Assembly: GCA_019055375.1 (NCBI GenBank) | Contig: JAHQIW010005581.1 | Coordinates: 124,001 to 188,000, forward strand | From: Parelaphostrongylus tenuis | Taxonomy: Eukaryota > Nematoda > Chromadorea > Rhabditida > Metastrongylidae | Direction of reading: 5' to 3' | Length of the DNA stretch: 64,000 bases | In this document: piece by piece, positions 12,255 through 25,347 of the stretch | Layout: the number at the start of each line of letters is the position of its first letter | Numbering within the stretch: the first letter of the stretch is position 1 | Program-made: the position numbers and the translations under genes | The notes under the pieces: generated by a model | The model's input: the letters and a program-made list of their open reading frames with translations, nothing else | What the model was told of the DNA's origin: nothing | Databases searched by the model: none

Positions 12255-12317
12255 AGCATTCTTCGCTACAAGATTGGCTTTCGCTTTACGGACAACCGTC
12301 CGTTTCGGGAAAAAGTT
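12255..12317 (-). CDS. TRPC exon 19: basic segment of the C-tail
   Basis: 21 codons, phase 0 at both ends: NFFPKRTVVRKAKANLVAKN then A, running straight into FVTRNLVKRY of exon 20. The position corresponds to the basic stretch before the ...VMRNLVKRYV... segment of TRPCs. Acceptor attcttag; donor GCT/gttagc is mediocre. Confidence 0.65.
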
Positions 12318-12625
12318 CTAAGAATTCCTGCTGAACAACTAAGTCAAGTTAACCATTTACAATTATGTGAACTGCATTCTACACATACGTGTTTCGAACG
12401 TTCTGCATCGTGTGTATAGATTATGGTAAGCGCTTGTTGATCGCCTTAAACCTTGGACTTCGGACATATACCTTTTGTGACTAAGAATTTTTTTTAGCCA
12501 TATTTTTCATCCTTTCTAAGAAGAGAATGTTGGGACGTTAATTCCAAGAAACCACTTCACCGTGTCTTTTTTCTGTGCATCCCAAGAAATATGCCCGCTG
12601 ATCTTGGCTCGTGCTCAAATGGCAC

Positions 12626-12776
12626 CTCAGTGACGCGCTCCACTGGTGGACTCCCCTTGCTCCAATGTCAGCATTTGCGAAGGTTAAAAACTTTCTGGTC
12701 TACGTGGAACATCTTCCGCATTATTCCACTTTGGAAAATTTTGCTTGTGAACTTTGTCTTCGGTGAGGAATACCCA
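12626..12776 (-). other. Coding-looking stretch, possible missing TRPC C-tail exon(s)
   Basis: On the minus strand one frame runs SSPKTKFTSKIFQSGIMRKM and on to FNLRKC, hits a TGA at 12,668-12,670, and continues in the same frame through KGSPPVERVTE to a good phase-0 donor (GAG/gtgcca) at 12,626. The gap between exons 18 and 19 needs an exon with a phase-0 exit. Composition is richer in GC than the surroundings. I could not find acceptors that make a complete model, so this may also be a relic or a chance opening. Confidence 0.22.
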
Positions 12777-13289
12777 TGAAAGTATCAAACTGAGCACTTA
12801 CGCGGTAATTGCTCTCCAAGTCGTTGACGACACGTAGAATCTTTTGATTCTGAAATATTCCACAATAATCCAGCAACTACACTTACTTCCACTTTTCTTA
12901 TTTTACGAGTATACGTTTTATTTTATATCATAACTATTCAAATTTCCTCGTCGAAATATTTTGCTATGTTTTGAAGACGTTCAGTAGCCACGTCTCTTTT
13001 TTGGTGGTGCTGCCGATTTTTCATGAATATGTGAAATTGTTTCATGCATGTATCAGATACCTCTGATGGATAAAAAGTATTGGCATCGAATTGTTAAAAA
13101 GTAATTAACTAACAACCGGCAAATATGACAAAGCCAACCTTTCTTCTGTTTAAAATATGCTTTCTCTAGAAATATCCTATACACTGAAGACTTCTTTATC
13201 CACTATTCATGTCGTCATTTCCTATGGATATTGCTAAAAACGAGCATAAGGTGATGTCTTAGACTTGTTTTTTGAACTACAATCATCTT

Positions 13290-13720
13290 ATTACCGCGAC
13301 ACTGCTAGTGGCGAACGAAAGACGGCGTCCTAGCGATACCCAGCTAACTCACTCACGGTAAACATCACAACTTCCCCTCCACAGTATACAACTTGTGATA
13401 TTCACCACTGGATCATCCGAACTTCGACGTTCATCTGGAAGGAGCCAACGGGGCAGCTAGCTCATCGCCCCAGAGCATACTTCTACTGCGTGCTAGTTGG
13501 CTATCGTCGCAACGGGCACCATCGTGAACAGGATACTCGCCTATTCTACCAACATCCACGGAACCATCAAGCCGCCACTGCGCATGTCTTGATAATATCC
13601 TATCTCATCATATGGTCGCTCAATGTCGTAACATACTTATTACTCATTCTTCTCATTTCTCATTGGCGTCAAATACTCACACTCACTATCTCCATTTCTC
13701 ATTGACATTGTTATTCCTCG
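13290..13720. other. GC-richer unclassified block in a TRPC gap
   Basis: Distinctly richer in GC than its flanks (for example AGGAGCCAACGGGGCAGCTA), with no convincing frame on either strand, ending in CTCATTGGCGTCAAATACTC, CTCCATTTCTCATTGACA, a short imperfect duplication. Probably a transposon fragment or captured sequence. Confidence 0.35.
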
Positions 13721-16018
13721 TTGTTTTTGAAAGTACTATCTTGAATACAAAGGTTTAGTTACCTAAGTTTTAGGTAGTACTAGAAAGGACCTTAGTGGCA
13801 AATCATATTCCTGGCAACTGCAGCCCACTGAACCACTGCAACAGCTTGCTCAGTTAGTTAAAGGGCTTTGTAATATGACGCGAAAAATCATTCTTCACCT
13901 TCAAAACCTCCAAACGAATAGAAATGAATAATCCTATTATGTTAGAGTGAAACAATTGTCAAATCTTGATCTAAAGACTACAAAATCCATCATGCAAAAA
14001 GTAAGCCTTGGAAAGCAAAGCAAGCCTTCCTAGCCTATTGATAGGTTCTACTATTGAAAAGTAATTACCATGTTAATTTCAAAAGATGCAAAATGTCCAA
14101 AATTTTCCCATCATCAAAGAATTCCATTGATTGCAAGTGAAATAATGCAAAATAAGCTATTAATAGAGATTCCTATTCATCACGTACACTCCTTACCCTC
14201 ATACTGCGCTGCTTTCCGACTTGCTTCCCTTTCGAGCAATCGCAGTACCTCTCACATATCCACCTCAGCCCTGCAATATCTCGATATCAGCCATTCATAA
14301 TTCATTATTTCGTCATAGCCTCATTAAGAAAGCGCTCAAGAGCTTTTACTATTGCACCACACAATGTTGAGCTATTCTTAAACTTCGGTACTATACAAAA
14401 ATCGAATGTGCACTTTTTTGTACATGTAGCCCTTTAATCTCCTTTGAATTGACTTTATAAAGCCCCTTCAAGCTTCTTGCTCTCCTTCATTAATCTCTTT
14501 TCATGTTTTGTGAATAGAATTGAGCGACAGTCCGAAGAGAATATTTTGCCGTGTCAAAGTTGACAAATGATCACTAAATTGATACTGATTTTAATGCGAC
14601 CCTGGCACGCTGTTGTATGGTCGTCGTGAAAGATTCAACCCATTTCGCTCCACACAATAATGTGGCGTCTGTGATGACGGCAGTTATGTTATTTCAAAAC
14701 CTTTTTCCAAATTTTCTTAGGCCTCTTTAGGTACTTCTACCAATTTGCGAACAAAAGGATAGAAAATTTCAAAAGATCAGTTCGCCTCGTCGAAACAGGC
14801 TATCGATTATTAAGTCGACACTGATTTCAATACAAAGTTGCGATTAAACTAGGCGGAATTGGTCAATACGCACATTACTTCCCTTTATTTTCATCCATTC
14901 GTCCCAAAGATTATAGTGCTTTTCTTTGTTTTGATTTATTCGCGACAGGGCTAGCTTATCGATAACAAGTGGGAACTCTTCATTTCTAGAGTACTAGAGC
15001 TGTTAAGAACTTCACAGTTATAGAGGTAACTTTGTACTCGCACTGAGGACATATTTAACTTTTACAAAACATTTCAGTTTTGAAATAGAATTAATTCCTC
15101 AAAAGTTGAGGATGAAGCTTCCACTCTTAATCTTCCACAAGCATGTTAGCGATACGGTGACAAACACTGCCGCGCTGGACGAAATCCAGTTTGCATCACT
15201 ACTCGACGTAGAATTCTAATCGAGAAAACATGAAAAGGTACTTATTATGGACGTCGTAAACGCAGAATTTGATATTCTGGAAAAGACTAGAATTCAAATC
15301 TTGCACGTGCATTTGAAAGTTAAGCAAAAATTCGATTAAGATGAATATTATCAGTTTTCAAATTCTTGGAATCTACCGGTCTCTGCCAACAAAGCACAAG
15401 ATTTCTTCATTTGACAAGATTTGAAAAAACTGCGTTTTTCTAGATTGAGGATTTTATAAGTTTTTGCCAGAATACAGGCTTATTTTGAACAATATTGCAA
15501 CTAAACAAGTGGAATCCCGCCTAGCAAAAAGTGATAATGTCGCTAAAAATATCATTGGTGTCTACCGTCACCAAATTTTCCTAAAAGTTTGCAGAATTTG
15601 CGTACATTCTTGATTTTCTGAAAATTAAGGTTCAAGAGAAAACTGTTGTTAGAGTAAAATTATGGAAAAATCATTCATAGCAACAGAGTAAAATCGGTGT
15701 GTAACGTTGTAAGGTTCCGATCTCCTTAAAACTCATTTTCTGATGACGATCCAAGGTTTCCAGAAAGTCAGTATTGTCACAAGCACTTGAATTTTTGATC
15801 TTCATCTGCCCAGCAGTTCTGCAGAATTATAGTAGTTGTAAAAAAGTACTGCTTCTATCACTCTTCTAAATTTGTGTTAGCAGGTCCACATCTTATCTAT
15901 AGGTTTCAGAATGAAGATGAGTGTGAATCTGATTTGTTTAATAAAAGAATCACATCAGACGAACAGGTAATCTGTGTTCATAACGTCGTATATATGTCCA
16001 TTGTCAAAGCTAACCTCA

Positions 16019-16279
<261 letters not shown>

Positions 16280-16798
16280 TCACTGCTTCACTGTACTTCC
16301 ATGAAATTACGTTATTCCTCTTCATTTTCCCTTCTAGATCCTACTCATCATTATAGTTTTTGATATTCTATGTTTGAAGCACCACTGTCAAAGTCGTCCA
16401 GTTAAAACGTCAAAATTCGGAGTGTTGGGGGTTCAGAATAGCAGACGAAAATGATATGGAAAATGTTTCATTGGGTTTATTGTTCAGTGAACTTTATAAG
16501 ATATTCAAAACATTCGAGACTGTTAACAGCTGAATAGGATAAGTAAGAGTAGCGGGTTGAAAGTACGACTACAAAGTGGACTTCCACGTATACTAAAAAG
16601 ACAGAAAAGATGGCAGAGTTGCCAAAGATGGCTTAGAATGTCTGCGAGTTGTTCCTTGTCTCCATCATTCCATCGCAAATTCTCTTTAGAGCTTCCCATG
16701 CCGCTTAATACCACTTGTCTAGCTCTGGATCCGTACCGCCCTGCATAATTATTCTCAATTTGATTACACATGGCTGCATGACTCCCGGATGAATAGTT

Positions 16799-16890
16799 GA
16801 CGTGAATAAAGGTTAGGAACAGGTTAAGGTTAACAGGTTAAGGAACAGGTTAACAGAACGTTAGACGTGAATAAAGGTTAAGAACAAGGC
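16799..16890. repeat. Short tandem repeat built on AACAGGTTAAGG
   Basis: GACGTGAATAAAGGTTAGGA occurs at about 16,799 and again, one base different, at 16,864; between them AACAGGTTAAGG-type units repeat three to four times. In the TRPC intron between exons 18 and 17. Confidence 0.75.
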
Positions 16891-17399
16891 GCTCAGCGTT
16901 TATCATTCCATAGATGCGTCATAAATTCCACTCCCTCAAGCATCATTAGAGGCCATTGAATGCGTGTCTGTCCATAGAAGTGATTTACAGTGAATTACCC
17001 AGTGTGTTAATTCGGTGCTGCTATCGTTACAGACAAATCTAACACCAATGTGCCGACATGGGAGCAATAGAAGACTTCGTGACCCTGTACTGGGGCTAAG
17101 AACAAAACATCAGGCATGTATTGCAAAGGCACTTCTAGTTGCCGGTTCACATTCCACGGGGGTGAATAGAACATAAGAAATATTTTTCTCATCAATAACG
17201 TTTTTCTCGTTATTCGGCCAAAGATCAACTTCCTCGCAGTCACTTTTGAACTCGACATAATTTGTGCATCTTGGATAATGTTTTATATCATCATAAGAAC
17301 AATATAATCAGCAAAGCAAAAACGGTGTCGCTATAGATTATTACTTTCCGTTTTAATTCAACCATTTGAGAACCATGAGAGTCATGAGAGTCAGAGTTA

Positions 17400-17560
17400 T
17401 AATTCCCACCGCGCGACGACATGTCTGTCACTCAGGTACTGTAATGGCAGCGTCGCGCCTCGTGGGAAAGCAAGTAGATAGCCAGACATGCTTCCACAGA
17501 TGATGGCGGCGTTGCGTCCCGTGGGCGATGGCACGACGCCGCCTGCCTATCAACGCTGGT
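17400..17560 (+). repeat. GC-rich dispersed repeat, family J
   Basis: GCGTCGCGCCTCGTGGGAAA near 17,449 is followed by a related unit (GGCGGCGTTGCGTCCCGTGG) about 57 bp on, so the copy may itself be a partial tandem. In a TRPC intron. Confidence 0.65.
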
Positions 17561-19161
17561 TCTCATCAAAAAGTTAAGCATATGTCAGCTTTTTGATGAC
17601 GTTTTCGAAAGTGACTGTAATAATTTATATGAGTTAATTTGCCTCTTGTAACTTCTCTCTCTTTGTTATAGCTATGATAATGTTAAATGATGAGCTGCGG
17701 TTGTGTTGATCATAGCACATAGAGGACCTTTACATTCTGAACACTGTATCTCTGGCTCTATAGCGCTTTCATGACCACTTCTGTCCCAACTGAATCAAAG
17801 CCTCTCCCATGTTGAAGTGAGAAAGAGTGGTGTCTTGTATCAACGCGATACTTCAATGAATCTCTTGATCATGTGGGTGTATTCCACTGTACTAATCGCC
17901 TCAAAGACATTAAGTGCTTACATGGCACACCTTTGTCTAGCATTTTGTATATTCTGTTTAAAATGACTTTATAGGGCTTTGAAAGATCGATAGCAGACAG
18001 ACTGGGAAATATTGACCTATGCTATGTAGGTCCTTTGTTTATGCAATAGTTTAGTTCTGCGTGTTTGCTAATCACTGGTATCCTTGCAGTTTGACACTCT
18101 ACGCGTGAAAAGCTGAACAAGTGTTTTGATGAGGAATGAGGATCTTAAAATTTTATGATCAATTCTCTTGAGACGAAGTGCTGCAAAAATCTTCAGCGAC
18201 AACATGCTGTATTGTTTTCAAATGTGGTTTGAACTACATCCATTTATTCATTTTCGTCGCGCATGACAATAATGAGCGAGTCTGCCATGTAGATCAGAGC
18301 ACAATTTTTGAGCAAACCCCTCCATTGCTTCCCGGATACGGTGGTTAAATTGTGTCACTGCTTTGTCCTTGGTATATTCTTCTGTATTTTACCTCGAAAT
18401 AAAAGTTTGGACATAAAATGAGTGTTTGCGGTTCGCTCGAAATTATGTAATCTGGAGTGTTTGCGGAGACACCCGAATCCCTCAGCTTTTTTGTCGGTGC
18501 CGTGACTTACTGAATGAGCTGATCAAGATCGACGATTTCTCTTAGAGCTGACATTTATGCAATTTCCTCCAACTAGCCTGCTAGCTTTTTTCTGATCCGT
18601 GCCCATCTGAGGTCTATTGACGGTGAACATTCGCTGTGAGATAACATCATGATGATGGTATATAGTTGTACAATGAAGAATGGCCCGAAACTTTGTAGCC
18701 GATTCGTACTCGTTCTATTCATCGCTCTCTTATTGAGTTATTGACCCTCGAAAAAATATTTTGACCTCATTTCACTGTTGTGTAAAACCCATAATGCATT
18801 GGATGCTATCTTGGGACCTAAATGTACTTACTAACACTTCAACAGCCTTCCTAAAGCTAATGAGCAGCTTACTTTATGGAGGGACTCCTAACCACCTTTT
18901 CCCTGTTTTGTTGCCCCTTCATTGCAAGTTTTTGCCCAAACTAGCGTGTGGGATACAATTTGGTTATACGTATGCGCCATATCGCACAATTGCGCAAATA
19001 TTCCGACGTATATAGGTAGATTAAGTACAGCACAGCCGAGACAACGATTCCTTTCCCTGTTTCTATACAGATTCAATTGGTCTTCTGATCTAATGACTCC
19101 AAGATCATGGAAATAAATTTTGACTCGTCAACAAAATTTTATCGGCTCTTTGTGAACTTAC

Positions 19162-19284
19162 AGATATATATTGATAGGAGTTGCTCATCATGGCGATCAG
19201 CATATTGAGAAGCACAATAATAGAACAGCATGAATAACTTCCAAAAATAGTCTTTCCCGTCCATTCAGTGAGGTAATGAGCCTC
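19162..19284 (-). CDS. TRPC exon 17: S6 gate
   Basis: 41 codons, phase 0 at both ends: [20 protein letters not shown], then [20 protein letters not shown] and [16 protein letters not shown] is the invariant S6 / lower gate motif of TRPC channels. Acceptor acatttcag, donor TCT/gtaagt. Confidence 0.97.
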
Positions 19285-19615
19285 CTGAAATGTGTATTTA
19301 TAGTGATAGAGTAAAAGCATAATCTTGAAATATGCATATAATTTGGATTGTAATAGAAGAATTATCAAAAGTGACCAAATGTTGTTAAAATCGAACACCT
19401 ATGATATTTGAGGGGATAAATTAATTTGGCAAAAAAGGTTGCATAATGTCATTTTGAGATTTGAGAGAAAGCGAATGTTGTTGTCCTTCAAATGGTTCCA
19501 CGCAGTACTCTTCTAATGAGAAAGCGAGTATTAATATTGTAGTTCTACTACATTGGTATGCGAAGTAGAGCCATCGAATCAAAACGAAATGAATGAGAAT
19601 AGACTTAAACCTGAC

Positions 19616-19688
19616 TTTAAGTGAGAAATGAGAAAGGTCAATTAGACCAAACATTGCCCAGAATAGCGTCTCCGATGTGTAGTAGATG
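19616..19688 (-). CDS. TRPC exon 16: pore helix and selectivity filter
   Basis: 24 codons: IYYTSETLFWAMFGLIDLSH followed by FSLK. The LFW..FGL.DL run is the TRPC pore helix and filter. Acceptor ttttcag; donor AAA/gtcagg in phase 0. The upstream exon must end two bases into a codon. IYYTSETLFW differs from the commoner FETTQTLFW form. Confidence 0.92.
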
Positions 19689-21827
19689 CTGAAAACTTTT
19701 ATAGTGATTATGTGGTACAATTTCACACAAGAAGCAAATGCTATGTAAGAAGCACAGTAAGCACAACTAGCTTGATATAAAATAAGTTACAATATAGTCA
19801 AAAATTCTGGGTAATTTTTGCTATTCAAATTATCTATCTGTCGTGTACCTAGGCGCAGTTCTCTTCACTATTGGATGCTTGTTCGTAAGAATGGTATTTA
19901 TGGTGTCCCGACTAAGCATATGAGTAGTCGATCTTTCGCCTGACTGGAGCTTTTTTTCACGTTTTTGAGGAAAACTCTATGTTTACTACGATGTTTCATA
20001 ATTTTTTCAACATGTTCAAATGATATATTCTATGATACTCCTGGATCAGAAGAAAACTTCGAATGTGAAACCTGAACATCCTTTCACTTTTACAGTGCTA
20101 TATAAAGATCATTCCAGAAATCAAACCTAGTTCCAGAATCACTAAGGATTATACAATCACATATCAATTGAATTTTCGATCAAGAGCGGAGCTACTCACA
20201 GACCATACCGAGCAAAAAATGCACGTCGAATGTGGTACGTAATTCCATTTTCGCTGCTACTATGCAGTGGGAAGTTCGCTTCAGGAAAAAAGCACACTGC
20301 TCACCGAAACTCGTCCCTTCGAATAATTGGAAAAAATCCGAGGGAGTATCTCTGTCCAGAGAAAAGGCTTATGAATAATTGTGGACCTGGAGATGTACAC
20401 ACCGTCCTTAGCGGATTTAAGAAAATATACACAGCAATGGTTCCCTCTCTGTCAGGTTCACTACTGCGTTAGAAGAACTTTAGATATTGCTACTAACAAA
20501 TGATATTTCAAGAGAATAGTGTTTGGCTTTCTCGAATGTTTTGGATAACTCGTTTGATGGACAAGACAATTGTAAGTTCTCTGAGTGTTTCTACTGGTTC
20601 CTCTTGCTTAAACTGCTCTGCATTCATGAATTTCTTGTTCCTTTTATTCTTCTATATGGTAAAGATTTCATAGAAAGAGGCTACAAATATCTGTCAAAGA
20701 ACCTGGATACACTTCTGTATTTCGGATCGCAGCTGTCTTTTAGTGATTCCACCTTAGCGGCGTTGATTATCGATGTTGGATTTGCTAATAAATTCATGTA
20801 TTGACCGCATTCCTAAATTAGTATATTTGTTCATTTTGTTATCAAATTTCTTTTTGAAGTGGTGAAGTTGACTAGCATGTTACTCTATATAGTGCAGTGT
20901 CAATCAATGATGTCATGTTAGGTGGATATCGGTAATATAGTTGAAATGTGATATCTATTCGAGTTTTACAAAACTTAGATAATGCTGCACGAGTCTGTGA
21001 CTAGTCATCAGTTCTAGAAAGCGGCCGAATGCACATTGCTCAATTACATTTCACGAAGAATTTCCATAATTTTCTTACTGGGATGTAGTGAGAAACGTCT
21101 GCTGAAAGGTGCGAAAATTTGGATTGTCCCATATCTTTCACATTCCGACAGTTCTATCGATTCAATCGTTGCGAAAACAATAGCCAACAATTCAATCATC
21201 GTCATGATTAATATTAATCAACCATTTTGTCACTAGAGTTGTATGCCTCCCTTCAGAAATAATGAAACTGACGATCAAAGAAGTATATGAGGTCACTTTT
21301 GAGTTGGTCGTAGTCTTCGGATTTTTCTCCCTCAGATACTGCTTCAGGGTGCGAAAGAAAAGGTGGTGTCGTGATTCACCTCAGTTTCCAAAATGTTTCG
21401 AATAGACTTTGCATTGTAATGCTAAGCGCTATCCTGGAGAGGAATGACACTGGGTCATTGCAGATGCCTCTCTCGCATTGGCGCGGCCAACTTCCGCAGT
21501 TGTTCACCGTCGCGGACGTCGGCATTGCTTGTCTGCTTGATGTCAAGCAGTTCTTGAAATAGCATGCCCTGCAAATTTCAGAAAACCGAACGCATTATCG
21601 CTTGCGCATGGAACTTGGTCTTTGGTTGACCGGGGCGGGCCTGACTGCTAGCATTCTGAACTAACATTCTAGTATCTTATTCCCTGGATAAGGTACTAGA
21701 ACGCTTGAACATACCACAGCATTTTGGAAGTAAACCGATTCTAGATAGAAAAAAAAACTGAATAAAACAACTGTGGGAGCGAAATCATGGAACAACTCAG
21801 TAGCTCCGATTTACCGAATGGATTTAC

Positions 21828-21940
21828 CTGACGCCTCATCGAGCCATAATACCATAGTAGTTGATTAAGTCCACATGCGAACGCAAAAAGTACCAGAGCG
21901 TATACTAGGAAGAACTTCAGAATGTCAATCACCATTCGAC
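21828..21940 (-). CDS. TRPC exon 15: S5
   Basis: 37 codons: RMVIDILKFFLVYALVLFAF, then ACGLNQLLWYYGSMRRQ. GRM..DI.KF...Y.LVL.AFA.GLNQL.WYY is the S5 helix and its extracellular end. Acceptor cttttag, donor CAG/gtaaat, exits in phase 0. The turret exon that should follow was not found. Confidence 0.95.
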
Positions 21941-22577
21941 CTAAAAGATACACTTTTTACTGCTATTTTTCTCATTCCTGCACTAAATTGCTTTCCTTGG
22001 AGTAAATTAAATGAGGTTTAGTCAAATATTACCACTAGACGAAACAAGAGACATGGTTGATTGAGATAGCGAAAAAGCTTCAGGAGTACCTCGAACCCTC
22101 CAAATTTCAACTCTGTCATATATGAAATACAAAAAAGTTCTTTTCGATAGGGACAGTGCAATGGCGGAGTACTCGTATTAATTGTGAAGTGATCAAGACA
22201 CTACTTTTTTGTATTTCTTTCAATCAAACACTACTGTATATAGCGTCGTTTGCAGTTTTTATCTTTGACTTCTTACTAATTCATTTTGAAAGACACAAAC
22301 TATATGAAATTCAAACACAAGGTGCTGAGAAAAGACCAGAACTTAAAAAGAAAGGTGGCTTTGAACCAACGATAACCTTTTGCTGGGACTTTATTGGTTT
22401 TGGACGGCCGAGGGAAAGACAGAGCAAGGGCCTAGTTGGTGGAGTAGAAAATTTAGTTAGCCGCGGTAAAAACTAATCGTGAGTTCGAAATCACCTCAGG
22501 TTCAAAGTTTTCTTAATACCTGAGCACTTTTATGGTCAGACTGTCGTTTCGCTTAACTCAAGTATTTAAAAACAGAC

Positions 22578-22711
22578 CTAATGATATCTTCAATGGTCCT
22601 AAATATGGATTTATGGTAAAAATGTGGACGAGCTTGAGAGATGAGAAAATATTCGCAGTAGCAAACACGCATTCGCTGACCAGAGTTGGATCCCATGCAT
22701 CCCACTCTCTC
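22578..22711 (-). CDS. TRPC exon 14: S4 and S4-S5 linker
   Basis: 44 codons: [20 protein letters not shown], then [18 protein letters not shown] and PLKISLG. W.AWDPTLI.E..FA.ANIFS.L.L..IF..NP.LGPL.ISLG is the conserved S4 and S4-S5 linker. Acceptor ttctag, donor TTA-G/gtctgt; the leftover G joins GT of exon 15 to complete Gly. Confidence 0.95.
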
Positions 22712-23197
22712 CTAGAATCAGTAATATCTTTAATGCTAGTCGAATACGATCGCGACGATCAAAGAGAAAGCAGAAAATGTTCTAAAACCTAAAAAACCGG
22801 TTTTTCAATTTACTTGAATAAAAAAGCATGTAGCTGATTGCTAAAGCTCCGAATTATCTGGTGGTTCTAATTCAATTAAAAGTAATAACTACAAGCTGAA
22901 AGCTGATAGCTCAAATTTGTAATCACATATTATCTTCGCATCATTTCGGTCATCAATCTGACGAGAAATAGCTATGTAGATAGGAAGTGAACGGCTAAGA
23001 AGAAGCAGAGAGCACTAAAACTTATGCCATGTATGTTGCCTTGCGTAATAAACCTTCCTCAAACAGTCTCGAATGGTGATTTTATTTTAAATGCATCATA
23101 AATTCTGAATACCAAACCGTGTTTATCGCAATTCAACGATGTTCAACACAGTTGTGGAAGCGCGGATCACTTGTGGGGCCAGAAAAATGGGTTTTAC

Positions 23198-24037
23198 GTT
23201 AGACGGCGACAAATGAAAAACCGATCTCATTCGCTGGACAGGATTTTCTTATAGGAGTGTTAGTAAATGTTCGAAAGCTTACTTCTTGGGTACAGCCCCA
23301 AGTGTTTGCTTTTTCGAAGGACCATATTATTGCGCTATAAGATTCAAAATAAAATTATGTTTTACTTCTCGCCGTTTGCCTTCTCTTTATTACGCGTATA
23401 ACTTGCTGAAAGCAGAAAATTATAGGAACGTGTAGAGAAACTTTCGTAATATTGAGCCAATCGTTTTATCTAGAGCTTCTTCCAGAGCGGAGAAAATCAA
23501 TTGATCAAGAACATGTCAAACGCGATCGATCGCTCCGCCCATGAATTAGCCGGTAAACAAGCCCGTTTTAAAACTCTGAAACTCGAGCTTATTTCCCCTG
23601 ATAGATGGTATTTCCAAAAAGTAAGCATAAAATTAGAATAATTGGTAATAACACCATAGAATGATTATAATAGTCTAAAGAAAAAGCTCTTCGCGAGCTG
23701 TAAAGCACAAATTTTTTTCTTTTTCCTACAGCACATTCAAAAAAGGTTTCTCAAAAGCAAATGTATTTTTGAGTTTATAAAACCTTGCGCTATCGAATGA
23801 GTATTAGCATTCTAGCGAAGTTGTTTTGTTCAGAAAAATATAAGTGAGACAAAAAGAATACGCTTTCGTGTGAAACATAATTTTATTTCGCATTTTACAG
23901 CGTTATTAAAAGAGTGTTTTGAAAAGCGACTATGCTCAGCTCTAGCCAGAGATTTAAGCTTTTGGATAAATATTAACACTCCTATAAGAATACCTGTACA
24001 GCGATTGAGATCACTTTTTCATTTGTCGCCGTCTAAC
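23198..24037. mobile_element. Non-autonomous TIR DNA element, family G, full-length
   Basis: Terminal inverted repeats of about 83 bp (23,198-23,280 and 23,956-24,037), starting GTTAGACGGCGACAAATGAA and including CTTATAGGAGTGTTA, with few mismatches. The 675-bp interior has no transposase frame but contains GTGTAGAGAAACTTTCGTAA and TTCTTCCAGAGCGGAGAAAA, shared with other family G fragments. It lies in the gap between TRPC exons 14 and 13. Confidence 0.8.
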
Positions 24038-25303
24038 ATATAACTACGGAATAATGTAACACGACAACATATAATTGTTTCATTGCTTACGGAGGTCGAG
24101 GATAATCAAAGCACATATGCTCGTACCGGAGGCCAGTAACTGCCAGATTTTTGCGAATCATAAAAGCATGTAGCAAGTGATCCTCTTCATAAAAGATGTC
24201 CATTAGTTCTCTAATAGATTTCACTGATATGTTGTGTCGCACTATCGAGCATCATATAATGAGCCGTTTGAGATTAATCGAGCTGTTTTTGACCCACAAA
24301 TGTAGTGCTCTTTGATTATCTTAGTCAGCTTAGCTGATCCTATGTCGATTTGCTAAATTTATCATTTTTAGTGAATTTCAACTGTGAATAATGTCACTTA
24401 TTTCTACGAACTGCTGCAGGAAGTCTTCACTTTGACATCCTGACGTTAGCTGCTAATCAAGTTTGAAATTGACACTCCAAGATATGTCGATGAGAACGGG
24501 TTGTTTATTACAGAGCAACAGCAGTTGGAATCGATAGACATTCAGCAAAAGGCAATCTAACATATTCAATGCTTATGATATTTATCAGATGGCAAGGATA
24601 TTGGAGATTCCCACAGTGGAAGGTCTAATTACTCTTATTACATGACCCATCAACACCTTTATTGTGCGGACTTCAACATTCTTTGCACTGAATTCGATTT
24701 CTTGCATAGATCACCCACATGTTCAACATTATGCGTCTTGCCCAGACTGCTACTGAAACTTTCGTCTTTCTCAAGAGTAGATTGTTGAATAGAATCTTTC
24801 AAAACCCTAAAGATGCCCGAGCGAAGATGCTCCCATGTGGGTTGCATGATAATTGATGGACTATTTTACTCTTCACTTCACTAGTCCTACCCATTCCTAT
24901 TCCTACCTGTTCGCAAGGCTCAATTTTATAACAAAATCCTGTTAACTCAAGCACCAAAGGAAGTATTGTCCAATTATGGGTTTAAACCCGACACTGAAGG
25001 GCGTGTACTAAGTAGAGGTTAAAGGTGCTTGCAGAACACACTCAACGTGCAAGAACCGTCGATGTGACGTCTTCGACTTTTCACCTGCAGAACACTGAAT
25101 GAGAATTTTGGTACATGAGCGTTGCGACAAAATCAGTTGCGGTTAAAATGGGGCCTCGAAAGAAGACAAGAGGTCTTTTTAGAATAACATGTCAACTCCA
25201 CTATTCAAATGATACGCGTTCATTAGCTATTCAACGATTTAAAGAGTAAATTCAAGCTTGAAGTAAAAAATCAAAACAAAAAAATTTCGTAAAAGTGAAT
25301 CAC

Positions 25304-25347
25304 CGTTGAAGGAAACGTCCAATGTGCTGCATTCGTGGATTGTTCAT
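25304..25347 (-). CDS. Weak candidate for the missing TRPC S3-S4 linker exon
   Basis: 44 bases, ATG AAC AAT ... CAA CG, ending at a CG/gtgatt donor. Its phases (0 in, 2 out) are exactly what is needed between exons 13 and 14, and the junction codon would be Arg before REWDAW. The acceptor (atcaagag) lacks a pyrimidine tract and the peptide has no recognisable motif. The true linker exon may lie elsewhere in the 2.9-kb gap. Confidence 0.25.

Noticed and set aside
24659..24847. 62-codon minus-strand frame with PTWEHL as the missing S3-S4 TRPC exon
   Set aside because: Phases do not fit exons 13 and 14 and the sequence lacks TRPC linker features.
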